Source: Phaeacidiphilus oryzae TH49 (lineage in GTDB: Bacteria > Actinomycetota > Actinomycetes > Streptomycetales > Streptomycetaceae). Taken from it: a DNA stretch of 64,000 bases. Positions within the stretch are counted from its first letter, which is position 1; every line of letters begins with the position of its first letter. A program made the translations under genes and the position numbers. The notes beneath the pieces are model-generated. The model searched no databases. It saw only the letters and a program-made list of their open reading frames with translations, and had not been told where the DNA came from. Shown piece by piece: positions 35,877 to 44,492 of this stretch. Where the stretch lies: contig NZ_JQMQ01000005.1 in NCBI RefSeq assembly GCF_000744815.1, positions 1,186,055-1,250,054 on the forward strand, in the 5' to 3' direction.

Positions 35877-37097
35877 ATGTCCCCACCCCCCGAGAAGGGC
35901 CGCCTCGATCCCCAGCTGGCGGTCCCCTGGGCGGTGATGGGGCTGCTCGCCCTCGCCGACCTGTATCCGGTCACCGAGGGCGGACTGCTGCCGGTCTTCG
36001 CCGCCGGGCCCGCGCTCGCGGCCGCCTCCGGCGGTCCCCGGCGGGTGTTCGGCGCCGGCGTCACCGCGGGCGCGCTCTGCCTGTGGATGGCCGCGGTCGG
36101 CGGCCTCCTCGGGCACACCCGGGTGTACCTCGCGCTCGCCGCGATCCTCGCCGTGACCCTGGCCGGCGCCTACGCCGCGACCGTGCGCCGGCGGACCGAG
36201 GCGGAGCTGTGCCAGGCCCGCACCCTGGCCGCCACCCTCGAACAGGTCCTGCTGAACCCGCCCCCGGCCCGGCTGGCCGGGCTGACCCTGGCCGCCGGCT
36301 ACGACTCGGCGGCCCGCGCGGCCCGGATCGGCGGGGACCTCTACGAGGTCGTCCCCGGGCCGGCCGGGACCCGGATCATCGTGGCCGACGTCCAGGGCAA
36401 GGGCCTGGACGCGGTACGGGGGGCCGCGGTCGTCCTGGCCGCGTTCCGCGAGGCGGCCCCCTACCTGGACCGGCTGGACGAGGTGGCCCGGCGGATCGAG
36501 CTCGCGCTGGAGCGGCACACCGACGGCGAGCGCTTCGTGACGGCGGTGCTGGCCGAGGTCGGTCCGGACGGCAGGGTGCTGCTGCACAACCACGGCCATC
36601 CGGAGCCGCTGGTCCTGCGCGCGGATGGGCGGCTGGAGCCGGCCGCGCCCGCGCTGCCGGGCCTTCCGCTCGGCCTGGGCAACCTCATCGCGAACCCCGG
36701 GCGGGAGCCGGAACCGAGCCCGGCGCCGCCCGGAGCGGTCGTCCCCGGCGAGACCATCCTCCGGCTCGGCCCCGGTGAGCGGCTGCTCTTCTACACCGAC
36801 GGCCTCTCCGAGGCGCGGGACAGCGACGGGCGGTTCTACCCGCTGCTGGAGCGGGCGGAGGCGCCCCTCTCCGTCGCCGATCCCGAGCAGGCCCTCTGGG
36901 AGCTCCGCGCCGACGTCTGGAAGCACACCCGCTCCAGGCCGACGGACGACTCGGCGCTGCTGCTGGTCGAGTTCGGGGCGGCTCAGCCGGCGTCCTCGTC
37001 CGCACCCTCACCCTCGCCGGCGCCGGCGTCCGCTCCCGCGCCGGCGCCCGCACCCGAGTCCGCACCGGCGTCCGAGTCCGCGCCGGCGTCCGCGTAG
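35877..37097 (+). CDS. Membrane PP2C (SpoIIE-like) serine phosphatase
   Basis: A 406-residue protein. Three or four N-terminal helices lie at about residues 18-105 (LAVPWAVMGLLALADLY ... VYLALAAILAVTLAGAYAA), followed by a SpoIIE/RsbU phosphatase domain at about 125-370. Metal-binding motifs are intact: RIGGDLYEV, IVADVQGKGLDA, FYTDGLSEARD and DDSALLLV. Such phosphatases dephosphorylate anti-anti-sigma factors. The last ~35 residues are an Ala/Pro/Ser repeat whose DNA overlaps, antisense, the 3' end of the convergent alpha/beta hydrolase gene by 115 bp. The ATG at 35877 follows CGGAGG. Confidence 0.9.
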   Translation: MSPPPEKGRLDPQLAVPWAVMGLLALADLYPVTEGGLLPVFAAGPALAAASGGPRRVFGAGVTAGALCLWMAAVGGLLGHTRVYLALAAILAVTLAGAYAATVRRRTEAELCQARTLAATLEQVLLNPPPARLAGLTLAAGYDSAARAARIGGDLYEVVPGPAGTRIIVADVQGKGLDAVRGAAVVLAAFREAAPYLDRLDEVARRIELALERHTDGERFVTAVLAEVGPDGRVLLHNHGHPEPLVLRADGRLEPAAPALPGLPLGLGNLIANPGREPEPSPAPPGAVVPGETILRLGPGERLLFYTDGLSEARDSDGRFYPLLERAEAPLSVADPEQALWELRADVWKHTRSRPTDDSALLLVEFGAAQPASSSAPSPSPAPASAPAPAPAPESAPASESAPASA

Positions 37098-37897
37098 AAA
37101 CCGGTGAGCGCCGGCGCCACCGCGTCCGGCTTGAGGAGGTGGGTCTGGCCGGGCAGGGTGCGGTGCCGCGCGGTGGGGATGGCGGCGGCCACCGCGGCCG
37201 TCGCCGAGCGCATCCAGTGCGGGCTCTTCCCGCCGTCCATCACCAGCACCGGGATCCGGATGGCGGGCCACGGCGCCTCCCCCAGCGGCCGGCCGGTGGA
37301 GTGCGGCGCCACGACGGCGAGGTCGTACGGCAGGGTCGGCGCGACGGCGGTGAGCTTCCGCCAGACCGGGAGCAGCCGCATGACCGCCACGGCAGGCGCG
37401 GGCGTGCCGACCCGGCGCAGGAAGAGCCGGACGGCGTCGCCCCGGCGGCCGGTGTCCACGGCCGTCCGGACCCGGGAGAGGAAGTCGGCGTCGAGCGGCT
37501 GCCCCGAGCCGTCCACCACGAACGGGGCCTCGTAGACGGCGAGGCGGGTGATCCCGGGCAGCCGACCGGCCGCCTCCAGGGCGAGGGCCGCCCCGGAGGA
37601 GATCCCGTAGACCAGGGCCTCCCCGCCGGCCTCCTCGATCAGGGCGGCGAGGTCCTCGATCTCGCGCTCGACCGCGTACGGCCGGGTGTCCCCGCTCTCG
37701 CCGCGCCCCCGGCGGTCGTAGGTGTAGACCGTGTACCTGGCGGCCATCCGCTGGGCCAGGTCGGCGCCGGGGCCGAAGGCCCGGTGGCAGAGGGCGCCGT
37801 CGACCAGCAGCAGCGGCGGCCCGCTGCCCTGCCGCGAGTACGCGATGCGGGTGCCGTCCTTGGAGACCACCTGTCCCCTGCCGGTGCCTTCGCTCAT
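36983..37897 (-). CDS. Alpha/beta-fold hydrolase
   Basis: A 304-residue hydrolase. The core (residues 1 to about 260) shows the nucleophile elbow YGISSGAALAL (Ser), the oxyanion region LLLVDGALCHRAFG and the catalytic His near GQTHLLKPD. YTVYTYDRRGRGESGDT is the typical strand before the elbow. Homologues act on small esters or amides; the substrate is unknown. The C-terminal ~40 residues are an Asp/Gly/Ala low-complexity tail (ADAGADSDAGADSGAGAG). It is encoded by the same simple repeat that, on the other strand, encodes the tail of the PP2C phosphatase. The ATG is preceded by GGAGG about nine bases upstream. Confidence 0.9.
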   Translation of the reverse strand: MSEGTGRGQVVSKDGTRIAYSRQGSGPPLLLVDGALCHRAFGPGADLAQRMAARYTVYTYDRRGRGESGDTRPYAVEREIEDLAALIEEAGGEALVYGISSGAALALEAAGRLPGITRLAVYEAPFVVDGSGQPLDADFLSRVRTAVDTGRRGDAVRLFLRRVGTPAPAVAVMRLLPVWRKLTAVAPTLPYDLAVVAPHSTGRPLGEAPWPAIRIPVLVMDGGKSPHWMRSATAAVAAAIPTARHRTLPGQTHLLKPDAVAPALTGFYADAGADSDAGADSGAGAGAGADAGAGEGEGADEDAG

Positions 37898-37964
37898 GCC
37901 GCCGCGCCTCCGTCCCTCGGGCCGGTCCCCCGCCGAATGGGGAGACGCTACGCCGGCGCCGGAG

Positions 37965-40151
37965 TCATCGCCCCGGACTGGAATCCTCCGCTTCCTCCCG
38001 GACGAGGTGCACCAGGCAGCCGGCGTAGTCGTCGGCGGGCAGCGTCAGCGGCAGTCCGCGGCTGAGGAGGACGGCCCCGTGGTGGACCCGGCCGGAGTCG
38101 GCGTCGCGGTAGCGGGCGTCCGGTTCCAGGCCCCGCAGCGGCAGCGGCGGTTCGGGATGGGCGTAGTGCCGCGCGCGGCGGTAGGCGAGGACGGCGGTGC
38201 CGGCGCCGTCCGGGGCGAGGAACTGCACGGCGCCGAGCTCCTCGCCGGGCGGGCGCAGCCGGTACCGCAGGCCGTGCTGGACCAGCGGGCGGATCCGCTT
38301 GTACGCCGCCACCAGCTCGGCCGCCCGCGCCAGCTCCCGTTCGCTCCAGCGGGTGAGGTCGCCGCCGATGCCGAGGACGCCGGCCATCGCGACGTGGAAG
38401 CGGAAGTCCAGCGGGAGTCGGCGGCCGGTCAGCGGGGTGGGGCTGTCGGTGACCCAGGCGGCCATCGCCCGGGCCGGGTAGAGCCGGGCGAAGCCGTCCT
38501 GGATGTGCAGCCGGTCGGCGGCGTCGGTGTTGTCCGAGGTCCACACCTGGTCGGTACGGGAGAGGATGCCCGGGTCGACGCGGCCGCCGCCGCTGCAGGA
38601 CTCTATCCGCAGGCCGGGGTGGTCGGCGCGGAGCCGGTCGAGGACGGCGTAGAGGTGCTCGACGTACTCGTGCCACAGCCGGTCGGCGCCCTCGGGGCCC
38701 GCCTCGGGCCAGCCGGCCTCGCTGAACGGGCGGTTCATGTCCCATTTGAGGAAGGAGATCCGGTGGCGGGTCAGCAGTCCGTCCAGCTGCCGGTGCACCC
38801 AGTCGGCGACGTCCTGCCGGGCGAGGTTGAGGACCAGTTGGTTGCGGTGCTCGCTGCGGCGGCGGTGCGGCTGGTGGAGCACCCAGTCGGGGTGGGCGCG
38901 GTAGAGCTCGCTCTCCCGGTTGACCATCTCCGGCTCGACCCAGAGGCCGAAGTCCATGCCCAGCGCGCGGACCCCGTCGATCAGCGGGTCGAGACCGTCC
39001 GGGAAGCGGTCCGGGTTGGGGTGCCAGTCGCCGAGGCCCGCGTGGTCGCCGGTGCGGGCGCTGCGGCCGGTGCCGAACCAGCCGTCGTCCATCACGAAGA
39101 GCTCGACGCCGAGCGCGGCCGCCTTGCCGGCCAGGGCGAGCTGTCCGTCCAGGGAGAGGTCGAAGCCGGTGGCCTCCCAGGAGTTGTAGAGCACCGGGCG
39201 GAGCTCGTCGGGGTGCGGCAGGGCGTGCCGGAGGAGGTGCCGGTGCCAGGCGCGGGATGCGGCGCCGAAGCCGCCGTCGGTCCAACTCCCCGCGCTGACC
39301 GGGGTGGTGAGGACCTCGCCGGGGGCGAGCCGCCGGCTGACCGGGTCGTGGCCGGAGCCCGCGCAGAGCACCGCCCGGTCGGCGGGGGTGCGTTCGGCGG
39401 TGAGCCGCCAGGTGCCGCTCCAGGCCAGGGCGCAGCCCCAGACCTGGCCGTGCTCCTCCCCCGCGGTGCCGTCGTCCAGCATCGCCCAGGGGTTGGCGTG
39501 GTGGCCGGTGATGCCCCGGCGGCTGGTCAGCACGGTCTCGCCGTACGGCAGGACGGCCGTGTGGAGGCGGGTCTCGGCGGCCCACCGGCCGTGCGCCTGG
39601 GTGAGCCGGTAGTCCCGCTGCCGGGGCGGGACCCAGCTCGCCGAGTCGGCGCGGACCACGGTGATCGGCTCCTCGCCGCCGGCCGCGGCGCCGGTGTGCC
39701 GCAGCACCAGGTGACGCTCGATCAACTCGCTGTCGTGGTAGAGGCGGTAGTGGCTCTCGACGGTCAGCGGGTAGTGGCGGTCGGCGAAGCGGAGGACCAG
39801 CTCGACGCCGTCCGCGTGGTCCGCCGTCTCGGCGCCGAGATGGCGCAGCTCCAAGTCCCTGGTGCCGTCCGGGAAGCGGACCTGGAGCTGGGCGTGGCCG
39901 AAGCGGAAGGCGGCGGCCGGGGCGAGGTCGAGCGGCGCCTCGGTGTCGTCCTCGAAGGCGCGGCCCGGCGGCAGAGGGTCGTCGAGGAGGGAGAGCGCCT
40001 GCTCGTCCGTCAGCCGCGGTCCCCAGTGGAGGTTGTGCAGCCGGCCCTGGTCGTCCAGGTGGAGGACGTAGCCGGTCCGGGCGGTGGCCAGGTTCCAGAG
40101 GCGGTGGGCGGGACGGGCGGTGACGGAGGCGCGCCGGGGGGAGGACGGCAT
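37965..40151 (-). CDS. GH36 alpha-galactosidase
   Basis: A 728-residue retaining alpha-galactosidase without a signal peptide, so intracellular. An N-terminal beta-supersandwich (to about 330) precedes the TIM barrel. It holds DDGWFGTGRSARTGDHAGLG, the nucleophile motif FLKWDMNRPFSE (Asp) and the acid/base motif ESCSGGGRVDPGIL (Asp), with NRESELYRAHPDWV between. The length matches family 36 clan-D enzymes. It is the last gene of the nine-gene sugar operon. The 131-bp gap to the mutase carries a 30-bp perfect palindrome, so its expression may differ from the upstream genes. The ATG at 40151 follows AAAGGG. In this operon it probably removes alpha-galactosyl branches from imported oligosaccharides. 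Confidence 0.93.
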   Translation of the reverse strand: MPSSPRRASVTARPAHRLWNLATARTGYVLHLDDQGRLHNLHWGPRLTDEQALSLLDDPLPPGRAFEDDTEAPLDLAPAAAFRFGHAQLQVRFPDGTRDLELRHLGAETADHADGVELVLRFADRHYPLTVESHYRLYHDSELIERHLVLRHTGAAAGGEEPITVVRADSASWVPPRQRDYRLTQAHGRWAAETRLHTAVLPYGETVLTSRRGITGHHANPWAMLDDGTAGEEHGQVWGCALAWSGTWRLTAERTPADRAVLCAGSGHDPVSRRLAPGEVLTTPVSAGSWTDGGFGAASRAWHRHLLRHALPHPDELRPVLYNSWEATGFDLSLDGQLALAGKAAALGVELFVMDDGWFGTGRSARTGDHAGLGDWHPNPDRFPDGLDPLIDGVRALGMDFGLWVEPEMVNRESELYRAHPDWVLHQPHRRRSEHRNQLVLNLARQDVADWVHRQLDGLLTRHRISFLKWDMNRPFSEAGWPEAGPEGADRLWHEYVEHLYAVLDRLRADHPGLRIESCSGGGRVDPGILSRTDQVWTSDNTDAADRLHIQDGFARLYPARAMAAWVTDSPTPLTGRRLPLDFRFHVAMAGVLGIGGDLTRWSERELARAAELVAAYKRIRPLVQHGLRYRLRPPGEELGAVQFLAPDGAGTAVLAYRRARHYAHPEPPLPLRGLEPDARYRDADSGRVHHGAVLLSRGLPLTLPADDYAGCLVHLVREEAEDSSPGR

Positions 40152-40240
40152 GGGGCCCTTTCGCGTGTCGCGTGCCACAGGGAGGACCGGCTGATCGGCG
40201 GAACGGCTGATCGGCCCATCGACCGACCGGCGCCCATCGT

Positions 40241-40270
40241 AGGCGGCCGCCGGGCGCCCGGCGGCCGCCT
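40241..40270. promoter_or_regulatory. 30-bp perfect palindrome between mutase and GH36 genes
   Basis: Two 15-bp halves are exact reverse complements with no spacer, all G/C except the terminal A and T. It sits 12 bp past the mutase stop inside the operon. As RNA it would form a very stable hairpin and could act as a partial terminator or stability element. Confidence 0.75.
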
Positions 40271-40282
40271 CGATCGATCTCC

Positions 40283-41680
40283 TCAGCCCCTGACCAGCGC
40301 GAGCACCTCGTCCCGCAGCGCGGCCATCGCCGGCCGGTCGCGGGCCTCGACGTTGAGGCGGAGCAGCGGTTCGGTGTTGGACGGGCGGAGGTTGAACCAC
40401 CAGTCCCGGCCGGCGACGGTCAGCCCGTCCAGCTCGTCCAGGGTCACGCCGGGGCGGCCGCTCCAGGCCGCGCGGACCGCCGCGATCCGCTCCGCCTGGT
40501 CGGCCACCGTGGAGTTGATCTCGCCGGAGGCGGCGTAGCGCTCGTAACGGGCCGTCAGCTCGGAGAGCGGGCGCGGCTGTTCGCCGAGGGCGGCGAGGAC
40601 GTGGAGGGCGGCCAGCATCCCGGTGTCCGCGTTCCAGAAGTCCCGGAAGTAGTAGTGGGCGGAGTGCTCGCCGCCGAAGACCGCGCCGGCCCGGGCCATC
40701 TCGGCCTTGATGAAGGAGTGGCCCACGCGGGTGCGGACGGGGATCCCGCCGGCCTCGCGGACCACCTCGGGGACGGTGCGGGAGGTGATCAGGTTGTGGA
40801 TCACGGCTGCCCCGGGGTGCTCGGCCAGTTCGCGCGCGGCGACCAGCGCGGTGACCGCCGAGGGCGAGACCGGTTCGCCGCGCTCGTCGACCACGAAGCA
40901 GCGGTCCGCGTCCCCGTCGAAGGCCAGGCCGAGGTCGGCGCCCTCGGCTCGGACCCGGGCCCGCAGGTCCACGATGTTCGCCGGATCCAGCGGATTGGCC
41001 TCGTGGTGCGGGAAGGTGCCGTCCAGCTCGAAGTACATCGGGACCACGGTCAGCGGCAGCCCGGCCAGCACGGTGGGGACGGTGTGCCCGCCCATCCCGT
41101 TGCCGGCGTCGACCACCACCTTGAGCGGGCGGATCGCGCCGAGGTCCACCAGGGAGCGGAGGTGGGCGGCGTAGTCGGCCAGGGTCTCCCGGGAGGTGGT
41201 CCGGCCCCGGGGCCCGGCGGCCGGCTCGGGGCCGCGGCCGGCGTCGAGCCACTCCTCGACCAGGGCCCGGATCGCGGCCAGTCCGGTGTCCTGGCCGACC
41301 GGCTCGGCACCGGCCCGGCAGAGCTTGATCCCGTTGTACCGGGCCGGGTTGTGCGAGGCGGTGAACATCGCGCCGGCCAGGCCGAGCGAGCCGGAGGCGA
41401 AGTAGAGCTGGTCGGTGGAGCAGAGGCCGATCTCGGTGACGTCCGCGCCCTGGGCGGTGGCGCCCCGGGCGAAGGCGGCGGCCAGGCCCGGCGAGGACGG
41501 CCGCATGTCGTGGCCGGTGACGATCGCCCCGGCGCCGGTGACCCGGACGAAGGCGGCGCCGAAGAGCTCCGCGGTGGCCTCGTCCCAGTCGTCGGGGACC
41601 ACCCCGCGAATGTCGTAGGCCTTCACCAGGCCGGAGAGGTCCGCTACGGGGGCGGTGTCGCGGTCAGTGGCGGCGGTCAT
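40283..41680 (-). CDS. Phosphomannomutase/phosphoglucomutase
   Basis: A 465-residue alpha-D-phosphohexomutase. In order: VKAYDIRGVVPDDW at the N-terminus, the phosphoserine loop MFTASHNPARYNG, the metal loop LAFDGDADRCF, the sugar-binding loop FGGEHSAHYYFRDF and the phosphate-binding loop LRPSNTEPLLRLN. These fit the PMM/PGM subgroup that interconverts hexose 1- and 6-phosphates. Placement with a GH130 phosphorylase is telling: phosphorolysis of mannosides gives mannose 1-phosphate, which this enzyme would turn into mannose 6-phosphate. The ATG follows GAAGGAGA, 17 bp from the GH13 stop. Confidence 0.93.
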   Translation of the reverse strand: MTAATDRDTAPVADLSGLVKAYDIRGVVPDDWDEATAELFGAAFVRVTGAGAIVTGHDMRPSSPGLAAAFARGATAQGADVTEIGLCSTDQLYFASGSLGLAGAMFTASHNPARYNGIKLCRAGAEPVGQDTGLAAIRALVEEWLDAGRGPEPAAGPRGRTTSRETLADYAAHLRSLVDLGAIRPLKVVVDAGNGMGGHTVPTVLAGLPLTVVPMYFELDGTFPHHEANPLDPANIVDLRARVRAEGADLGLAFDGDADRCFVVDERGEPVSPSAVTALVAARELAEHPGAAVIHNLITSRTVPEVVREAGGIPVRTRVGHSFIKAEMARAGAVFGGEHSAHYYFRDFWNADTGMLAALHVLAALGEQPRPLSELTARYERYAASGEINSTVADQAERIAAVRAAWSGRPGVTLDELDGLTVAGRDWWFNLRPSNTEPLLRLNVEARDRPAMAALRDEVLALVRG

Positions 41681-41697
41681 CGCCGTCTCCTTCTCGT

Positions 41698-43275
41698 TCA
41701 GGCTCGGACGAGCCACAGCGCGGTGTCGGCGGGGAGGGCGTCCCCGTCCAGGGGGCCGCTGCTCAGCACCAGGTGACCGGTCAGGCCGAGCCCGGCGAGC
41801 CGCAGCGGCTCCGGGCCGAGGTTGACCACGCAGGTCAACTCCCCCCGGTGGAAGGCGAGATGAGCGTCGCCGGGGGCCGAGAGCCAGGTCGGCGGGGCGG
41901 CCGGGTCCGGCGCCGGGTGCGCTCGCCGCAGCCGCAGGGCCTCGCGGTACAGCGCCAGCGTCGAGTCCGGGTCGTGCAGTTGGGCCGCCACGCTCAGCCC
42001 GGCCCAGTCGGCCGGCTGCGGCAGCCAGGCGGCCTCGGCCGGCGCCGTGCTGAAGCCGTACGGCGGCTCTCCGCCGGACCAGGGCAGCGGAACCCGGGCC
42101 CCGTCCCGGCCGCGCTCGGTGTGTCCGGAGCGCTCCCACAGCGGGTCGCGGATCCGCTCCACCGCCACCTCGGCCTGCGGAAGCCCCAGCTCCTCGCCCT
42201 GGTAGAGGTACGCGGAGCCGGGCAGCGCCAGCATCAGCAGCGCGGCGGCCCGGGCGCGGGCGAGCGAGCCGAGGCGGGTCGGCGGGCGGACCGCGTCGTG
42301 GCTGGAGAGCAGCCAGGTGACGGGGCTGCCGGGGACGGCGAAGGACTCCTCGATCACCCGCCGGAGCTCGCCGGCCCGCCAGGGCGCCTCCAGGAAGGCG
42401 AAGTTGAAGGCCTGGTGCATCTCGTCCGGCCGGATGTAGCGGCTGAGCCTGCCGGGGTCGAAGACCGCCGACTCGGCGACCATCACCCTGTCCTTCGGCT
42501 CCACCGCGCCCGGCGGCGCGGGGTGGGTGTCCAGCAGGGCGCGCCACTCGCGGTAGAGCGGGTGGAGCTCCTCCTGGTCGTAGTACGGCATCAGGTGGTT
42601 GCGCAGCGGGTCGGCGTGCTGGTCCGGCCCGGCGTCCGGCAGGCCCTCCGCCTTGAAGAGGGCGTGCGCCACGTCCACCCGGAAGCCGTCCACCCCGCGG
42701 TCCAGCCAGTGGCGCAGCACGCCGTCGAAGGCCTCCCGGACGCGCGGGTCGCGCCAGTTGAGGTCGGGCTGCTCGGGGGCGTGGAGGTGGCAGTACCACT
42801 CGCCGTCCGCATCGACCCGGGTCCAGGCGGGGCCGCCGAAGGCCGATCGCCAGTCGTTGGGCGGGAGTTCGCCGTCCCGGCCGCGGCCGGGGCGGAAGAG
42901 GTAGCGCTCGCGTTCGGCGGAGCCGGGGCCCGCCGCCAACGCGGCCTGGAACCAGGGGTGCTGGTCCGAGGTGTGGTTGGGCACCAGGTCGATGATCAGC
43001 TTGAGGCCGAGCCGGTGCGCCCGGGCGGTCAGCCGGTCGACGTCCGCCGCCGTGCCCAGATCCGGGGCGACGCCGGTGTAGTCGGCGATGTCGTAGCCGC
43101 CGTCGGCGAGCGGGGACGGGTAGAACGGGGTGACCCACACGGCGTCCGCGCCCAGGTCGCCGAGGTGCTCCAGGCGGGCGGTGAGGCCGGGGAGGTCGCC
43201 GACGCCGTCGCCGTCCGAGTCGGCGAAGGCGCGCGGGTGGACCTCGTAGCACACCATCGACTGCCACCAGCTCAT
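41698..43275 (-). CDS. GH13 family alpha-glucosidase-like hydrolase
   Basis: A 525-residue intracellular enzyme of the oligo-1,6-glucosidase/alpha-glucosidase type. Motifs: WWQSMVCYEVHPRAFADSDG at the start, region I LIIDLVPNHTSD, region II GFRVDVAHALF with the nucleophile Asp, region III VMVAESAVFD with the acid Glu, region IV LLSSHDAVRPP (His-Asp), and PGSAYLYQGEELGLPQ. Region IV has SSHD where NHD is most common. It overlaps the oxidoreductase gene by 4 nt. Specificity (alpha-glucoside or other) cannot be read from these motifs; in this operon it may remove alpha-glucosyl units from mixed oligosaccharides. Confidence 0.92.
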   Translation of the reverse strand: MSWWQSMVCYEVHPRAFADSDGDGVGDLPGLTARLEHLGDLGADAVWVTPFYPSPLADGGYDIADYTGVAPDLGTAADVDRLTARAHRLGLKLIIDLVPNHTSDQHPWFQAALAAGPGSAERERYLFRPGRGRDGELPPNDWRSAFGGPAWTRVDADGEWYCHLHAPEQPDLNWRDPRVREAFDGVLRHWLDRGVDGFRVDVAHALFKAEGLPDAGPDQHADPLRNHLMPYYDQEELHPLYREWRALLDTHPAPPGAVEPKDRVMVAESAVFDPGRLSRYIRPDEMHQAFNFAFLEAPWRAGELRRVIEESFAVPGSPVTWLLSSHDAVRPPTRLGSLARARAAALLMLALPGSAYLYQGEELGLPQAEVAVERIRDPLWERSGHTERGRDGARVPLPWSGGEPPYGFSTAPAEAAWLPQPADWAGLSVAAQLHDPDSTLALYREALRLRRAHPAPDPAAPPTWLSAPGDAHLAFHRGELTCVVNLGPEPLRLAGLGLTGHLVLSSGPLDGDALPADTALWLVRA

Positions 43276-44492
43276 GCGCCCGTCCTCCCCCTCGGCACGG
43301 CCTGCTCGGTGCCGGTGTCGGCGGCGATCGTCGCCGCCTCGGCGACCGCGACCGCGCTCAGGCCGGCGGCCGCGGCGGCGACCGGACGGGTGCCCTCGCG
43401 GGCGGACCGCACCAGGTCGGCCAGCGCGGCGCGGACGCTCTGCGCGTACACATACGGCTTGCGTGGCTCGCCGCCGAGGTCGAGGACGGCCCGGACCTGG
43501 TGCGGGACGGTCCGCTCCTCACCGCGCCCGCGGGCGGGTGCGGCCGACCCGGCGTTCCGCTCGACGCGGACCGCGATCCGCTCGCCGCCGTGCGGGGTGA
43601 AGCCGTCGACGGCGAGCAACTCGGTGGCCCGGGCGGGCAGTCGCTCCCAGAGCTCGGCCCCGGAATCGTCCACCCAGGCGGAGATCTCCCCGTGCACCGG
43701 AATCCACCCGGTGATCCGGGTCTCCGCGAAACCGTGGTCCAGCCGCATCAACTGCCGCTCGGCGCGGTGGGCGTGGGTGAAGGAGTGGAGGTGGGAGGCG
43801 AGGACGCCGCCGGGGTGGAGGACGTCCGCGCTGACCATGTCGACCGGGCCGCCGCCGGGGCGGGACGCGGCCGTGGCCCGCACGCTCAGCGGGTCGGAGC
43901 CGATCAGCGCCCGGGCGGCGTCGAAGAAGTGCACTCCGTGCTCGACGAAGATCCCGCCGGAGTGCGCCCGGTCCCAGAACCAGTGGTCCGGGCCCAGGTC
44001 CTGGTCGGCCGCGTCGTTCTCGAAGAGGAAGCGGCGCGGGGGCGCCAGCAGGCCCTCCTCGGTGAGCCGGGCCACCGCCCGCAGCAGCGGGTTGTAGCGC
44101 AGGACGTGGTCCACGACCAGAGCGCGGCCGGCCCGGCGGGCCTCCTCGGCGACGGCGGCCGCGTCCGCCGTCGTGGTGGCGAGGGGCTTCTCGCAGAAGA
44201 CATGGCGCCCCGCGCGCAGTGCGGCGACGGCCATCGCGGCATGGGTCGCGGGCGGCGTGGCGATCAGCACGGCCGCCACGTCCTCCCGTCCCAGCAGCTC
44301 GTCGAGGGAGCCGAGGGCGGGGACGCCGTGGCTGCCGCCCAGCCGCTCGGCGCGTTCCCGCGAGGGGTCGGCGACGGCCGCCAGGCGCAGGCCCGGCAGG
44401 CCGGCCGCGGCGTCCAGGACGAACTCCGCGAATCCGCCGCAGCCGACCAGGCCGATGCCCAGCGGCTCGGGCGCGGGGGCGCCGCCGGTCAT
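43272..44492 (-). CDS. Gfo/Idh/MocA-family NAD(P)-dependent oxidoreductase
   Basis: A 406-residue sugar oxidoreductase. The N-terminal Rossmann fold shows GIGLVGCGGFAEFVLDAA and VLIATPPATHAAMAVAALRAG. The conserved EKP motif (HVFCEKPLATT) carries the catalytic Lys. A C-terminal beta-sheet domain contains GGIFVEHGVHFFDAAR, with the typical G-x2-x-E/D-H-x-x-H pattern. Substrates in the family are sugars, inositols or glycosides through oxidation at C2-C4. ATG 44492 overlaps the GH130 stop (ATGA) and its own stop overlaps the GH13 start, so it is translated within the operon. It may epimerise or oxidise a released sugar; that is inference. Confidence 0.9.
   Translation of the reverse strand: MTGGAPAPEPLGIGLVGCGGFAEFVLDAAAGLPGLRLAAVADPSRERAERLGGSHGVPALGSLDELLGREDVAAVLIATPPATHAAMAVAALRAGRHVFCEKPLATTTADAAAVAEEARRAGRALVVDHVLRYNPLLRAVARLTEEGLLAPPRRFLFENDAADQDLGPDHWFWDRAHSGGIFVEHGVHFFDAARALIGSDPLSVRATAASRPGGGPVDMVSADVLHPGGVLASHLHSFTHAHRAERQLMRLDHGFAETRITGWIPVHGEISAWVDDSGAELWERLPARATELLAVDGFTPHGGERIAVRVERNAGSAAPARGRGEERTVPHQVRAVLDLGGEPRKPYVYAQSVRAALADLVRSAREGTRPVAAAAAGLSAVAVAEAATIAADTGTEQAVPRGRTGA

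Noticed and set aside
37965-41252. A fused mutase-galactosidase reading of the 1095-codon minus frame
   Set aside because: The upstream part is a shadow of the mutase gene; family similarity to GH36 begins at the ATG 40151 with its own ribosome site.
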